64,000 nucleotides of DNA from NCBI RefSeq assembly GCF_030406325.1, contig NZ_JAUEQY010000008.1, forward strand, positions 186,001-250,000, written 5' to 3'. The notes below the pieces were generated by a model. That model searched no databases. It had not been told where the DNA came from and saw only the letters and a list, made by a program, of their open reading frames with translations. Of this stretch, positions 23,002 through 32,726 are shown piece after piece (the first letter of the stretch is position 1; every line of letters begins with the position of its first letter). A program made the translations under genes and the position numbers. Origin of the DNA: Actinomadura sp. DC4 (lineage in GTDB: Bacteria > Actinomycetota > Actinomycetes > Streptosporangiales > Streptosporangiaceae).

Positions 23002-25706
23002 ATGAGACTCCTGCCCCTGCTCGCGCTGGTCGCCGCGCTCCTCGGCGTCGCCGTACCGGCCTCGGCCTCCACCACGGACGCCGCCTTCGACGGCTCGACC
23101 GGCGCGCTGAACGTCGACTACGCCGGCTACCTGGCCAAACACGACATCGTCTACAACCGCGTCAACACCAACCCCGCGTACGGGCTGACCGTCGGCAACG
23201 GGCGTACCGGGGCCATGGTGTGGGGCCAGAACGGCCTGACCATGCAGGTCTCCGGCGCCGACCTGTCCGAGCAGTCGGCGTACGCGGCCGGCCTGGTCAA
23301 CCTGTACTCCAACCCGGGCATGGACACGGGCTATTCGACCTACCAGCAGCGGCTGTCGCTCTATGACGGGCTGCTGACCACGAAGTACGACGCGAACCGT
23401 ACGGTGACGATCCTCGGGTCGCCGAACTCCGAGGTCATGGGCATCCACGTCGACGACACCCGGAGCAACGTCTCCAGCGTCGCGCTCGACCTGAGCCTGT
23501 GGGACCCGAGCACGGTCACCAACGTCGCCGACGTGCCGGACGTCAACACCTGGAAGACCTACTCCACGTACGCGGACTCCAGCGGCGTGGGCCTGAGCCG
23601 GGGCCAGACGGACGCGAACGACTTCGGCTACACGCTGGCCGCGACGGTCGAGGGCGCCGGCTACAGCAGCCAGGTCGTGGACGGCTCGAAGGTGCGGCTG
23701 AACATCACGCCGTCGTCCAGCTACACGATCTGGTTCACCGCCGCGAGCCGGCTGAACGCGTCCGGGCACGACTCGGTCGCGGCGGCCCGCAGCCAGCTGG
23801 TCTCGGTGAAGGGCACCGGGTACGCGGCGACGCTCGCGAACTACCGCAACTGGTGGCACTCCTTCTGGCAGAAGTCGTTCGTGCAGTACTCCGGCCTGTC
23901 CGGCGACGCGGACTACCTGGAGAACGTCTACTACCTCGCCACGTACATGATCGCCTCGGGCGGTTACGGCAACTATCCGTTCCACTTCATCAACGGGGTC
24001 TACCGTTCCACGGGCGACCAGACGAAGTGGAGCAACGGCTACTGGTACTGGAACCAGCGGGACGTCTACAACTCCTTCCTGGCCTCGAACCACGTCGACC
24101 TGATGAGCGGCTTCAACCGGCTCTACAGCCGCAACTCGGCCGCGCTGAAGTCCTCCACCTCGACGCGTTACGGTGTGGACGCGCTGTGGGTGCCGGAGAC
24201 GATGGGCTGGGACGGCAACGCGCGCGGGACCGTGGGCAGCGACTACACCAAGAACATCCTGTCCACCGGCACCGAGGCCGCGTACAACATGTACCTGCAG
24301 TACCGGTACTCGAACGACGTCACCTACCTGCGGAACACCGCGTACCCGTTCATGCGGGACGTCGTACGGTTCTACGCGGCCAAGCTGACCCGGGACGGTT
24401 CGGGGAAGTACTCCATGGCGAGCTCGAACGCGCACGAGACGTACTGGAACGTCCCGGGCGCCATCACCGACCTGGCCGCCGTACGCAGCCTGTTCCCGGT
24501 GACCATCCAGGCGAGCCAGACCCTGGGCCTGGACGCCGACCTGCGGACCCAGTGGCAGAACATCCTGGACGGCCTGGCGCCCTATCCCTCCGACGGCAGC
24601 GCGTACCTGCCGCACACGCCGCCGATCGCCCAGACCCGCAACGACGAGAACGTCGCCTCGGAGGCGATCTGGCCCTACAACACGACCGGCATCGGCGCGC
24701 CGGACTACCAGACGGCGCTGAACACCTGGAACCGCCGGCCGTTCCCGTACGACAACGTGTGGGCGAACGACGCGATCCAGGCGGCGCGGCTCGGGCTGGG
24801 CGACCAGGCGTACAACGGTCTCAAGACGATGCTGCAGAAGTACCAGAACTTCCCGAACGGGCTGACCGCCAACACGAACGGCGTCTTCGAGTACCTCGGC
24901 GTGCACCTGTCGGCGCTCAACGAGTCGCTGCTGCAGAGCTACAACGACAAGATCCGCGTCTTCCCGGCGGTGCCGTCGGACTCCTCGTTCACCGGGAAGT
25001 TCACGCTGCTGGCCAAGAACGGTTTCCTGGTCAGCTCCGAACGCGAGGCCGGCGAGATCAAGTACGTCGGCCTGAAGAGCCTGTACGGGGCCTCGGCCAC
25101 GGTCGTCAACCCGTGGGGCACCCAGCAGGTCCGGGTCCGGCGGACCTCCGACAACGCTATCGTCACCACATCGTCGGCGGGGGGGGGATCACCTTCCCGA
25201 CGTCGCCGGGGTCGGTGTACGTGGTGGAGCGGACGGCCAAGCCGCTGACCTCGTATTCCTCGGCCCGGCTCACGGGCACCGCGAACCAGGACGCGAAGTC
25301 ACTGCGCAGCACCAGCTCGACACTGGGCCTGGGACGCACGGCGAGCGGGACGGTGAACGACCCGGCGCTGACGTACGACGCGAACTGGTTCGGCAGCTCC
25401 GGGCGCGGGCTGGGGGACTACAACGACGACGTCCACTACACGTACACGAACGGAGCGACGGCGCAGTACACCTTCACGGGTACCGGGATCGCCTACCTGT
25501 CGGAGAAGAACGGCGACATGGGCAACGTCGACGTCTACATCGACGGGACCTTCCAGGCCAACGTCAACCTGTACGTGAGCGGCGCCCGCCAGTCCCAGCA
25601 GGTCGTGTACAGCAAGACGGGCCTGGCGAGCGGAGCCCACACCATCAAGATCGTCAACAAGACCACGTCGGTCGGCATCGTGGACGCCCTGAAGATCACC
25701 TCCTGA
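23002..25706 (+). pseudogene. GH95-like secreted glycosidase, frameshifted at a G9 run
   Basis: Exported six-hairpin glycosidase. A Sec signal (RLLPLLALVAALLGVAVPAS) precedes a GH95/fucosidase-like domain: YGLTVGNGRTGAMVWGQNGL near residue 60, WYWNQRDVYNSFLASNHVDL, and WAND around 590. The starting frame breaks at a nine-G run (25179-25187) and would end at 25248 with a nonsense tail (SPSRRRRGRCTWW). In the -1 frame the protein continues sensibly from ITFPTSPGSVYVVERTA to a stop at 25706. That adds about 170 residues with a carbohydrate-binding-like beta domain (DVYIDGTFQANVNLYVSG). One missing G explains it: sequencing error, a real mutation, or slippage. The enzyme class is inferred. Confidence 0.8.
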
Positions 25707-26078
25707 CCGCGCCTCCGTAAGAAAGTCGTCGTCTGGCGGCGGTTCCGCGACCTGCCGGAACCGCCGGTCCCCGACATCGGCGAGGACGTCGAGGAGCGTA
25801 CGTCGGTCCTGCGGGGTCCCCGGCCGGCTTCCGCGTATGGTCCAACGATCACTACCAGCCGCACACGAGGTCGGCCGGAGCATGGCAGGCCGACCATCCC
25901 CAGGCGAAGCCGGGCGGCAGGTTCTTCTTCACCGGCTTCGGCGGCAGGTCCGTGGACCGACAAGAAGCCCACCTCGCCGCCTGCCAAGCTGCCCTTCTGA
26001 CCTCCCGGCGCCGAGCCGCCCGTTCCCAGAGGAGCGGGCGGCTGATCGGCCATCGCGACAGCGCGGACATGGGAGTCG
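25707..26078. other. Region without a convincing gene (about 370 bases)
   Basis: Follows the GH95-like gene and precedes the 3' end of a convergent membrane-protein gene. Several frames are open because of high GC, but none has a start with ribosome binding site and sensible composition. A plus-strand stretch around 25820-25950 (YQPHTRSAGAWQADHPQAKP) looks faintly coding and could be gene debris. No clear terminator. Confidence 0.4.
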
Positions 26079-26681
26079 TCAACGCGTCGTCGCCCACCGG
26101 ACGAGTTGATCGTTGGCTCCGTACCGGATCATCGGCACGCACAACAGGACGAACACCGCGGACGCCGTCGCCCATGCGAGCCGCTTCGCGACACCCTGGG
26201 CTCGACCGATCCCGAACCCGAGAACGGAGGTGATCGCGAACAGGAGCAGCGCCACCTCCATGGCCGTGACCAGGCAGCCGTGGTGAACGAGCGCCGGATC
26301 GACGGCCCTGCCGGCACTCTGGTGGAGCCGGGACGTGGCCCGAGACCATGCCGCCACCAGGTCCGTCAGACCCAGCCCGAGCCCGGCGGCGACGGCCAGG
26401 CCGATTCGCCGGGGCTCCCGCACTGTCCACCGGGCGACCAGCAGGCCGGACGCCAGCGCGAACACCTGGCCGATCCAGCCGCCGGCGGTGTAGCCGAAGG
26501 TGGCCATGGCCCGCCACTGCCCCAGCCGCTGTGCGCCGTCCTGCGGGTCGGTCCATAAGTCACCGCCGAACTCCAGGTTCGAGGGAACCAGCAGGATGGC
26601 CGTGACCGCGGTCAACGCGGCAAGGCCCAGGTAGGTGAGGAGTATCCGGCTTCGCCGGCCGGCCGGTGAGATCGGCGTCAC
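26079..26681 (-). CDS. Hypothetical integral membrane protein
   Basis: 200 residues with four or five membrane helices (LLTYLGLAALTAVTAILLVP, WIGQVFALASGLLVARW, ALLLFAITSVLGFGIGRA, LAWATASAVFVLLCVPMIRY). I do not recognise the family. Its GTG start at 26681 overlaps the stop of the upstream DUF3995-like gene by 4 bases (GTGA), so the two are translationally coupled and probably act together. Confidence 0.75.
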   Translation of the reverse strand: MTPISPAGRRSRILLTYLGLAALTAVTAILLVPSNLEFGGDLWTDPQDGAQRLGQWRAMATFGYTAGGWIGQVFALASGLLVARWTVREPRRIGLAVAAGLGLGLTDLVAAWSRATSRLHQSAGRAVDPALVHHGCLVTAMEVALLLFAITSVLGFGIGRAQGVAKRLAWATASAVFVLLCVPMIRYGANDQLVRWATTR

Positions 26682-27199
26682 GTCGGCAAGTATCCCCGGC
26701 GATGCGAGTCACGAGATCGTGGTCGGTAGGTGACGGCGGCGAGGCCGAACGCCAGCCCGCCCGCCACGAACAGCGCGTCCGTCCACCCGCTCGCGAACAC
26801 CGCCCAGGCCGACGGGTGCGCCGTGCCGACCAGCTCTTCCGTCGTCAGACCGGTCAGCCCGTCCGGCAGGAGCCCGGTGACGCGGACGATGTCGTCGAGG
26901 ACCCCCGCGAGCCCCCTCGCGCCCAGGAGGACGCACCCGGTCCACGCCGCGAACAAGAGCAGCGGACGCGGGATCCGCCGCCCCCACTCCTGGGCCAGCG
27001 CGAGCGGCAGCACCGTACCCACGACCGTCATCACGAAGAGGGCCACCGTGAACAGGTCCGCGAGCACCCGCGCCGTTCCCGAGTGGTGGACGTCGGACGG
27101 GGTCCGCAGGCCCGTGGCCACCCAGACCACGTGCCAGGCGAGGAAGGTCAGCACCCACGCGAACGCGGCGTAGGCGGTGGTCCGGGAGGAGAGGTTCAT
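26678..27199 (-). CDS. DUF3995-like membrane protein
   Basis: 173-residue membrane protein with four helices: AYAAFAWVLTFLAWHVVWVA, LADLFTVALFVMTVVGTVLP, LLLFAAWTGCVLLGARGLAG and ALFVAGGLAFGLAAVTY. The N-terminal AYAAFAWxLxFxxxH pattern fits DUF3995. ATG at 27199 has GGAGGAGAGG just upstream. First gene of a coupled pair; function unknown. Confidence 0.75.
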   Translation of the reverse strand: MNLSSRTTAYAAFAWVLTFLAWHVVWVATGLRTPSDVHHSGTARVLADLFTVALFVMTVVGTVLPLALAQEWGRRIPRPLLLFAAWTGCVLLGARGLAGVLDDIVRVTGLLPDGLTGLTTEELVGTAHPSAWAVFASGWTDALFVAGGLAFGLAAVTYRPRSRDSHRRGYLPT

Positions 27200-27279
27200 G
27201 CCTCCCACGATCGGCGGGTGCGGGGCGCGGTGCCTCCCTCGCCAGGGTGGTCCGCGCCCCTCGTCCGGAGGAGACCGGC

Positions 27280-30200
27280 TCAGCCGCCGGTGGTGACGGT
27301 GAAGATGTGCATCGCGTTCGTGCCGCTGGAGACGCCCTGGCTGATGTTCGGCAGGGTGACCAGTTCGATCTGCTTGCCGGCCTGCAGTTTCACCGTCGCC
27401 ATGAACAGGTGGACGGTCTGGTTCTGCCTGCCGCCGGACGTGTTGATGTACGGGAACGTGGCGACCGTGTCGCCGCCGCCCGCCCACCAGTCCGGGAAGC
27501 TGATCGTGAACGGCTGGGTGCTGCCGTCCGTGTAGGTGATCAGGCCGCTGCCCGACGCGGTGTCATTGTTCGCCAGGCCGAGGAAGCCGAGCTCCGCCCC
27601 GGAGCCCGAGTAGTCGAAGGCCTGGCCGCCCGCGACGACGTTGTCCGGCTTGCCCGCCTCCACGTCCGGCCAGGTGAAGGTCAGGCCGCCGTGCGAGACC
27701 GTGCCGCCCGGGGTGATGCCCGCGGCGGCGAGGGCCTGGGCCGACAGGCTCAGGCCGCCGCCGTCCAGGTTGCCCTCGGACGGCCGGGCGTCGTCGGTGA
27801 CGGCGACGTTCCCGTACGCGTCGGACAGTGACGCGAACGGGATCGCCACCAGCGTCGTCGCCGAGCCGCTGCCCGTACGGCCGCCGCTCTCGTAGGTGAC
27901 CGAGGCCTGCAGCTGGTAGCCGGCCCGTGCCGCGTCGGAGGGGACGCCGACCGACCACGTCGTCCGTACGGTCTGCCCGCCGGCCACGCTCGCGAACGAG
28001 TCCGGCGAGGTCGGCGTGGCGGTCCAGCCGGACGGGGTGGTCAGCGACATCCTCACGTCGCTCAGCGCCGACGGGCCCGAGTTGGTGAACGTGGTCGTCG
28101 CGGTCGTGGCAGAGCCGGGCTCCACGGTCGACGGGCCGCTGACGCCGAACGGGTACGCCGCGGAGATGACGGCCGACCCGGTGACGCCGTTCACGGTCGC
28201 CTTCAGCGTCGTGACGCCCGACCCGACCACCTTCACGTGCCCGGCGGCGTCCACCGTCGCCACGCCCGGGTCGGTGCTCTGGTAGCGGACTCTCGTGTGC
28301 GAAAGATCGACGAAGGACTGGTCGTCGTTGACCGCCTCGACCACGTTGTCGGCGGTCACGGACAGGTTCCGCTTCTCCTTCACGTGGTCGGTGTCGTCCT
28401 TGATCCACTGGTTCTTGCCGGTCAGGTCGATGGTGTCGCCGACCTTGTAGCTCACCGCCTCCGGCTGCACCGTGACGTACCGGGTCTTCGGGGTGAGCGC
28501 CCCGGTGACCCGTACGGCCGGCGAGGCCGCGTCGGTGGCCGAGTCGCCGCCCACCGAGAACCGGTAGGTGCCCGGCGGCACGAACGAGCGCATCTTCTGG
28601 GCGTCCCACACGCCGAGGTCGGCGAGCTTGACCGTCAGCGCGACGTGCTCGGTGGCGCCCGGCGCCAGCACCGCGGTCTTGTGGAAGCCCGCGAGCCGCT
28701 TCTTCGGCATCTCGACGCCCGGCACGGTGAACGGCGTGGCCGCGTAGATCTGGGCGACCGTCGCGCCCGCCTTGGAACCGGTGTTCCTGACGTCGAACCG
28801 TACGATGACCGAGCCGTCGGCCGTCGCCGTGGAGCCCGCCGTCACATGGGAGTAGGCGAAGTTCGTGTAGCTCAGCCCGTACCCGAAGGGATAGGTGGGG
28901 GTGCCGGTGAAGTACTGGTACGTACGGCCGAGGCCGCCGGTGGCGGAGGGCGTGACGTCGTAGTCCGCCATCGGCGGCAGCTGCGAGTCGTCCTTGAACC
29001 AGGTGAAGTTCAGGTGCCCGCTCGGGTTCTGCCCGCCCAGGAGCACGTCGGCGAGCGCGGTGCCCTGGCTCTCGCCGTTGTAGCCGCTGAAGACGATCGA
29101 GGACACCTTGTCCTGGACATCGTCGATCTTGACCGGCCCGTCGGACTGCACCACGAGTGCCAGCTTGTGGTTGCCCAGCGCGGCGGTCTTGTCGATGAGG
29201 GAGTCGTAGTCGCCGGGCATGGCCAGGCTCGTACGGTCCATCCCCTCGTGCGCGACGGCGTCGTCGGTGCCGACGAAGACGACCACCAGGTCGGCGGCCT
29301 TGATGTCGGCCTGCGTCGCGTCGCTGAGCTGGGCCTCGCCCTGCGCCGTCGTGGACGTGCCGGCCGCGTCGAACACCACCGAGGCGGACGGGTTGGCCGC
29401 CTTGACCGCGGACGTGATGCCCTGCACGGCGTTGACCTGCTTGGCCGGGTCGCCGGAATAGCCGCCCAGCGTGACCTTGTTCGCCAGGTCGCCGAGGACG
29501 ACCACCTTGTTCAGCTTCGTACCGTCGGCGGGCAGCAGGCCGCCGTCGTTCTTGAGCAGGACGAGCGAGTTGTCGGCGACCTTCTCGGCCAGCGCCTGGT
29601 GCTCGGGGCTCTGGATGACGTCCTTGGTGATCTTGGTGTACTTCACCCGGTCCGGCGGGTCGAACTCCCCGGTCCGCATACGGATGGTGAACAGGTGCAC
29701 CAGCGCGGTGTCCACGACGCCCTCGCTGAGCGCGCCGGCCGCGATGGCGTCCCGGATGTTCTGCGCGGTCGCCTCGGCACCGGTGCAGTTGACGTTCGTG
29801 CCGGCGCGCAGCGCGTACGCCTGGCCGCCGGCCTGGCCGGAGACCGTCGCGCCGGTGGCCGTGTCGGTCCAGGTCGGACTGGACTTGTGGTCGGTGGTCC
29901 AGCCGGGCGGCGCCCAGTCGTGGCCGCCCGGCGGGAGCTGCCACGTGGTGCCGACCGCGCCACAGTCGGAGGTGACGTAGCCGCCGAAGCCGTACGTCCG
30001 CTGGGCGAGCTGGTTCACCGTGTAGGTGTCGGCCACGGCCGGCGTGCCGTTGATGGCGTTGTAGGAGGTCATCAGGCCGGACACGTGCGCGTCCTCGATG
30101 AGGTCGCGGAACTGGGCGGTGTAATACTCCCGCAGCGTACGGTCGTCGGTGTCGGAGCTGATGCCCGTACGGTCGTTGTCGGTGTTGTTGAGCGCGTAGT

Positions 30201-30891
30201 GCTTGGCGGTGGCGGCGACCTTGAGGTACGGCGTCGTGGCCCTGCCGTCCTTGGTCTGACCCTGGTAGCCGTTGACGAAGGCACCGGCCATCTGCGCGAC
30301 GAAGTACGGGTCCTCGCCGAACGCCTCGTCCGTACGGCCCCAGCGCGGGTCGCGGTCCAGGTTGACGGTCGGCGCCCAGTACGTCAGGGAGCCGTAGTCG
30401 TCCTTGGCCGGGCCGATGTTGTTCGCGCCGGCGCCCCACAGGGACTTGTCGAGGAAGCCGCGCGCCTCGTCGGAGATCGCGGTCGTCTCGTCGTACATGA
30501 GACTCCGGTCCCACGACATGGACGAGGCGAAGTTGGTCGGGAAGCTTGTGGCCGGCACCCCACCCGAGGCCGAGCCGTGGTTCGTGTTGGCGCCGAGAGT
30601 GTTGACGCCGTGCTGGCCCTCGCTCCAGTAGGTGTACTGCTGGACGCCCAGCCGGGGGATGGCCGGCGCGCTGTTGGTGTGGAGCTGGGCGGCCTTCTCG
30701 TCGAGCGTCAGCCGCGAGACGAGGTCGGCGGCGCGCTCCTCGAATGAGTAGTGGGTGTCCTTGTAGATCGGTGTGGGGGTGTCGGCGGCGCGGGCCGCCG
30801 GCGTCGAGACGCCGGCCAGGCCGATCGCGCAGGTGAGGGAACACGCGGCGGCCAGGAGGCCACGCCACCGCGGGGACAGGGGTTGTGCCAT
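27280..30891 (-). CDS. Secreted multidomain GH3 beta-glycosidase
   Basis: 1203-residue exported enzyme. A signal peptide (LLAAACSLTCAIGLAGVS) leads into a GH3 domain: RLTLDEKAAQLHTNS, APTVNLDRDPRWGR, KHYALNN, and the nucleophile Asp 309 in YVTSDCGAV. The second GH3 domain (NSLVLLKNDGGLLP) and the fibronectin III-like module (YPFGYGLSYTNFAYS) follow. Then come Big2-like (TDPGVATVDAAGHVKVVGSG) and NEW3/CARDB-like domains and a C-terminal beta-sandwich. Family activities include beta-glucosidase, xylosidase and arabinofuranosidase; specificity is undetermined. ATG at 30891 follows GGAG; a strong promoter lies upstream. No dockerin is visible. Confidence 0.93.
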   Translation of the reverse strand: MAQPLSPRWRGLLAAACSLTCAIGLAGVSTPAARAADTPTPIYKDTHYSFEERAADLVSRLTLDEKAAQLHTNSAPAIPRLGVQQYTYWSEGQHGVNTLGANTNHGSASGGVPATSFPTNFASSMSWDRSLMYDETTAISDEARGFLDKSLWGAGANNIGPAKDDYGSLTYWAPTVNLDRDPRWGRTDEAFGEDPYFVAQMAGAFVNGYQGQTKDGRATTPYLKVAATAKHYALNNTDNDRTGISSDTDDRTLREYYTAQFRDLIEDAHVSGLMTSYNAINGTPAVADTYTVNQLAQRTYGFGGYVTSDCGAVGTTWQLPPGGHDWAPPGWTTDHKSSPTWTDTATGATVSGQAGGQAYALRAGTNVNCTGAEATAQNIRDAIAAGALSEGVVDTALVHLFTIRMRTGEFDPPDRVKYTKITKDVIQSPEHQALAEKVADNSLVLLKNDGGLLPADGTKLNKVVVLGDLANKVTLGGYSGDPAKQVNAVQGITSAVKAANPSASVVFDAAGTSTTAQGEAQLSDATQADIKAADLVVVFVGTDDAVAHEGMDRTSLAMPGDYDSLIDKTAALGNHKLALVVQSDGPVKIDDVQDKVSSIVFSGYNGESQGTALADVLLGGQNPSGHLNFTWFKDDSQLPPMADYDVTPSATGGLGRTYQYFTGTPTYPFGYGLSYTNFAYSHVTAGSTATADGSVIVRFDVRNTGSKAGATVAQIYAATPFTVPGVEMPKKRLAGFHKTAVLAPGATEHVALTVKLADLGVWDAQKMRSFVPPGTYRFSVGGDSATDAASPAVRVTGALTPKTRYVTVQPEAVSYKVGDTIDLTGKNQWIKDDTDHVKEKRNLSVTADNVVEAVNDDQSFVDLSHTRVRYQSTDPGVATVDAAGHVKVVGSGVTTLKATVNGVTGSAVISAAYPFGVSGPSTVEPGSATTATTTFTNSGPSALSDVRMSLTTPSGWTATPTSPDSFASVAGGQTVRTTWSVGVPSDAARAGYQLQASVTYESGGRTGSGSATTLVAIPFASLSDAYGNVAVTDDARPSEGNLDGGGLSLSAQALAAAGITPGGTVSHGGLTFTWPDVEAGKPDNVVAGGQAFDYSGSGAELGFLGLANNDTASGSGLITYTDGSTQPFTISFPDWWAGGGDTVATFPYINTSGGRQNQTVHLFMATVKLQAGKQIELVTLPNISQGVSSGTNAMHIFTVTTGG

Positions 30892-30964
30892 CGTTCGACT
30901 CCGTGAACCACGCATAGATGTGGCGCGTTTCGGCGGAGGCCTGGGGCTGTTCGCGTGATCCACG

Positions 30965-30997
30965 GTCATCGTTATGACGAAGTCAGACATAAGTCAA
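30965..30997 (-). promoter_or_regulatory. Promoter with overlapping palindrome for the GH3 gene
   Basis: On the minus strand TTGACT (30992-30997), a 17-base spacer and TAACGA (30969-30974) form a near-consensus housekeeping promoter about 80 bases before the GH3 start. The perfect palindrome GTCATCGTTATGAC (30965-30978) covers the -10, suggesting repression. The regulator is unknown. Confidence 0.6.
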
Positions 30998-31009
30998 TGC
31001 ACGAGACGA

Positions 31010-31428
31010 TCCGGGCTCGCCCAGGTCAGCGCGGGCGGATCTGCCGCTGCGGCGACCGCGGCTGCCTGGAGACCGTGGCCGGCCCGATCGCCATCGCCCG
31101 CCTGCCGGGGCCATCCGGTGACCGTCGCCGACCTGCTGGAACTCATCGCCGCCGGCGACCGGGGCGCCGTACGCGCGCTGGAGGACGCCGCCGAGGAGGT
31201 CGGGCGGGCCGGTCACGCTGCTCGACCCGGAACTGATCGTGATCGGCGGCGATCTGGCGGCGGTGGGGAGCGCTTGTCAGAACCGGTCGGGCGCGGCATC
31301 GGCCGCTACGCGCCGGCCCGTCGGCCGAGCCGGTGCGGATCGTCGGAGGCGAACTCGGCGACGACGCCGAGGTCCTCGACGCGACCGGCATGGTCCTCAC
31401 CGACGCCCCCCGCCCGCCGCCCTGTGAC
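31010..31428 (+). pseudogene. Remnant of a ROK-family regulator or sugar kinase
   Basis: Conserved pieces of a ROK C-terminal half are spread over all three frames. They are the zinc motif CRCGDRGCLETVAGPIAIA, then VTVADLLELIAAGDRGAVRA in a second frame, VTLLDPELIVIGGDLAAVG in a third, then LSEPVGRGIGRYAPA and PVRIVGGELGDDAEVLDATG. At least four frame changes are needed to join them, and the N-terminal HTH and ATPase parts are missing. This is a decayed gene, perhaps once the regulator of the neighbouring glycosidases. Its 5' edge abuts the GH3 promoter. Confidence 0.75.
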
Positions 31429-31435
31429 GCCGACG

Positions 31436-31474
31436 TGACCCGGGCCGGGCGCCCCCGCGGCCCGGCCCGGGTCA
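31436..31474 (-). terminator. Perfect 15-base hairpin terminator
   Basis: TGACCCGGGCCGGGC (31436-31450), a 9-base loop, GCCCGGCCCGGGTCA (31460-31474), starting 2 bases beyond the stop of the CHAP-lectin gene. No T-run. Confidence 0.85.
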
Positions 31475-31476
31475 GG

Positions 31477-32718
31477 TCAGATGTGGCCGCCGGTGTTGGA
31501 GGCCCAGGTGCTGCCGCCGGCGGTCTTGTAGAGGACGACGTTCCCGTCGCCCTGGACGACCAGGTACGACGGCCCCCGGCCGCCCGTGTAGGTGGTCCAG
31601 ACGGCGCCGCCGCCGGCATAGAGGACGAAGTTTCCGTCTCCCTGCACCGTGGCGTCCGCGCCGGGCCGTCCGCCCGTGTTGGTCGCCCAGAGCACGTGGT
31701 AGCCCGGCCCGTACAGGACGAGGTTCCCGTCGGCCTGCATCAGCAGGGCGTATCGGCCGTCGGTGGAGCGGAGGTAGCGGCCCGGGTACAGGACCCCTCC
31801 GGAGTCGAGCCGGTTGGCGCCGTCGTAGGTGTAGGTGGCGTGGCCGCCGGTGTTGGAGACCCACGTGCTGCCGCCGGCGTCCTTGTAGATGACGGCGTTG
31901 CCGTCGTCCTGGAGCTGCAGGTGTGAGGACCCGCGGCCGCCCGTGTCACTCGCCCAGACGACGTCGCCGCCGGATCCGTACAGGACGAGGTTGCCGTCGG
32001 CCTGCATCACCGCGTCCTTCACGGCGCGGCCGCCGGTGTTGGTGGCCCAGAGGGGGTGGTAGCCGCCGCCGTACAGGACGAGGTTGCCGTCGTTCTGCAG
32101 GATCAGCGTGAACTGCAGGTCGCTGGAGGCGAGGTACTGGTCCGGCAGGAGCATCTCCCCTGCGGCCAGCTGATTCTTGCCGAAGAAGTGCGCACCGCCC
32201 ACTCCGGCGCCCTGCCCCGAACCACCCTCACCGACGGGAAGGTCCTTGAAGTGGAGGTACGCGGTCGGCGAGCCCGCGGAGACGGTCCGCTCGCTGTACC
32301 GGCCCGTGTAGCTGTAGTTGTACTCCTCGACGGTGACGTTCCCTCCGGAGACCGCCTCGACCCAGGCGACGTGGCCAGAGGACCACCAGGCGACCGCGCC
32401 GATGGCGGGCGTCGTGTCGACCGGAACGTTCTCGGCCAGAGCGCGCTGCCTCCACTGCGTGGCGTCGGCATGGAAGTCCATCTCGTAACCGTTACGCGAA
32501 TGCAGGCGCCAGGCCACGAAGGACGTGCACTCGCGGTTCCACTCGCCCCAGGTGTCGGCGACGGAGTCCTGAGCCGTGTTCCTCCATTGGGCCGGATAGT
32601 CGTCGGTGCCGGCGAAGGCGACCGGAGCCGTGACCGCTCCGGTCGCCGCGATGACGCCGATCGCCGCTAACAACGTCAGTAGAGAGCGCACTCTGCGCCA
32701 TACCGCCTTTGGTCCCAT
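31477..32718 (-). CDS. Secreted CHAP-domain peptidoglycan hydrolase with six bulb-lectin repeats
   Basis: 413-residue exported protein. A signal peptide (LLTLLAAIGVIAATGAVTAP) is followed by a CHAP amidase/endopeptidase domain with Cys 64 in RECTSFVAW and His 116 in SGHVAWVEAV. From about 180 come two B-lectin modules with six QxDGNxVxY motifs (LQNDGNLVLY, MQADGNLVLY, LQDDGNAVIY, MQADGNLVLY, VQGDGNFVLY, VQGDGNVVLY), all keeping mannose-type ligand residues. Each module ends WxSNTGGH. The lectin part probably targets the enzyme to a cell-surface glycan; antagonism or self-remodelling are both possible. ATG at 32718 follows GGGAGGA. Confidence 0.93.
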   Translation of the reverse strand: MGPKAVWRRVRSLLTLLAAIGVIAATGAVTAPVAFAGTDDYPAQWRNTAQDSVADTWGEWNRECTSFVAWRLHSRNGYEMDFHADATQWRQRALAENVPVDTTPAIGAVAWWSSGHVAWVEAVSGGNVTVEEYNYSYTGRYSERTVSAGSPTAYLHFKDLPVGEGGSGQGAGVGGAHFFGKNQLAAGEMLLPDQYLASSDLQFTLILQNDGNLVLYGGGYHPLWATNTGGRAVKDAVMQADGNLVLYGSGGDVVWASDTGGRGSSHLQLQDDGNAVIYKDAGGSTWVSNTGGHATYTYDGANRLDSGGVLYPGRYLRSTDGRYALLMQADGNLVLYGPGYHVLWATNTGGRPGADATVQGDGNFVLYAGGGAVWTTYTGGRGPSYLVVQGDGNVVLYKTAGGSTWASNTGGHI

Positions 32719-32726
32719 GCCGTCCT

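Noticed and set aside
22039-24906. Very long open frame on the minus strand (about 955 codons)
   Set aside because: It is antisense to the beta-helix and GH95-like genes, rich in Arg, Val and Gly with no domain, and is explained by high GC at third positions of the true genes.
25820-25990. Short gene after the GH95-like gene
   Set aside because: One stretch looks weakly coding but has no start with a ribosome binding site and no family; kept only as possible debris.
28237-30747. Long plus-strand open frame (about 836 codons)
   Set aside because: Antisense to the GH3 gene, whose motifs, signal peptide and ribosome binding site are clear; composition is shadow-like.
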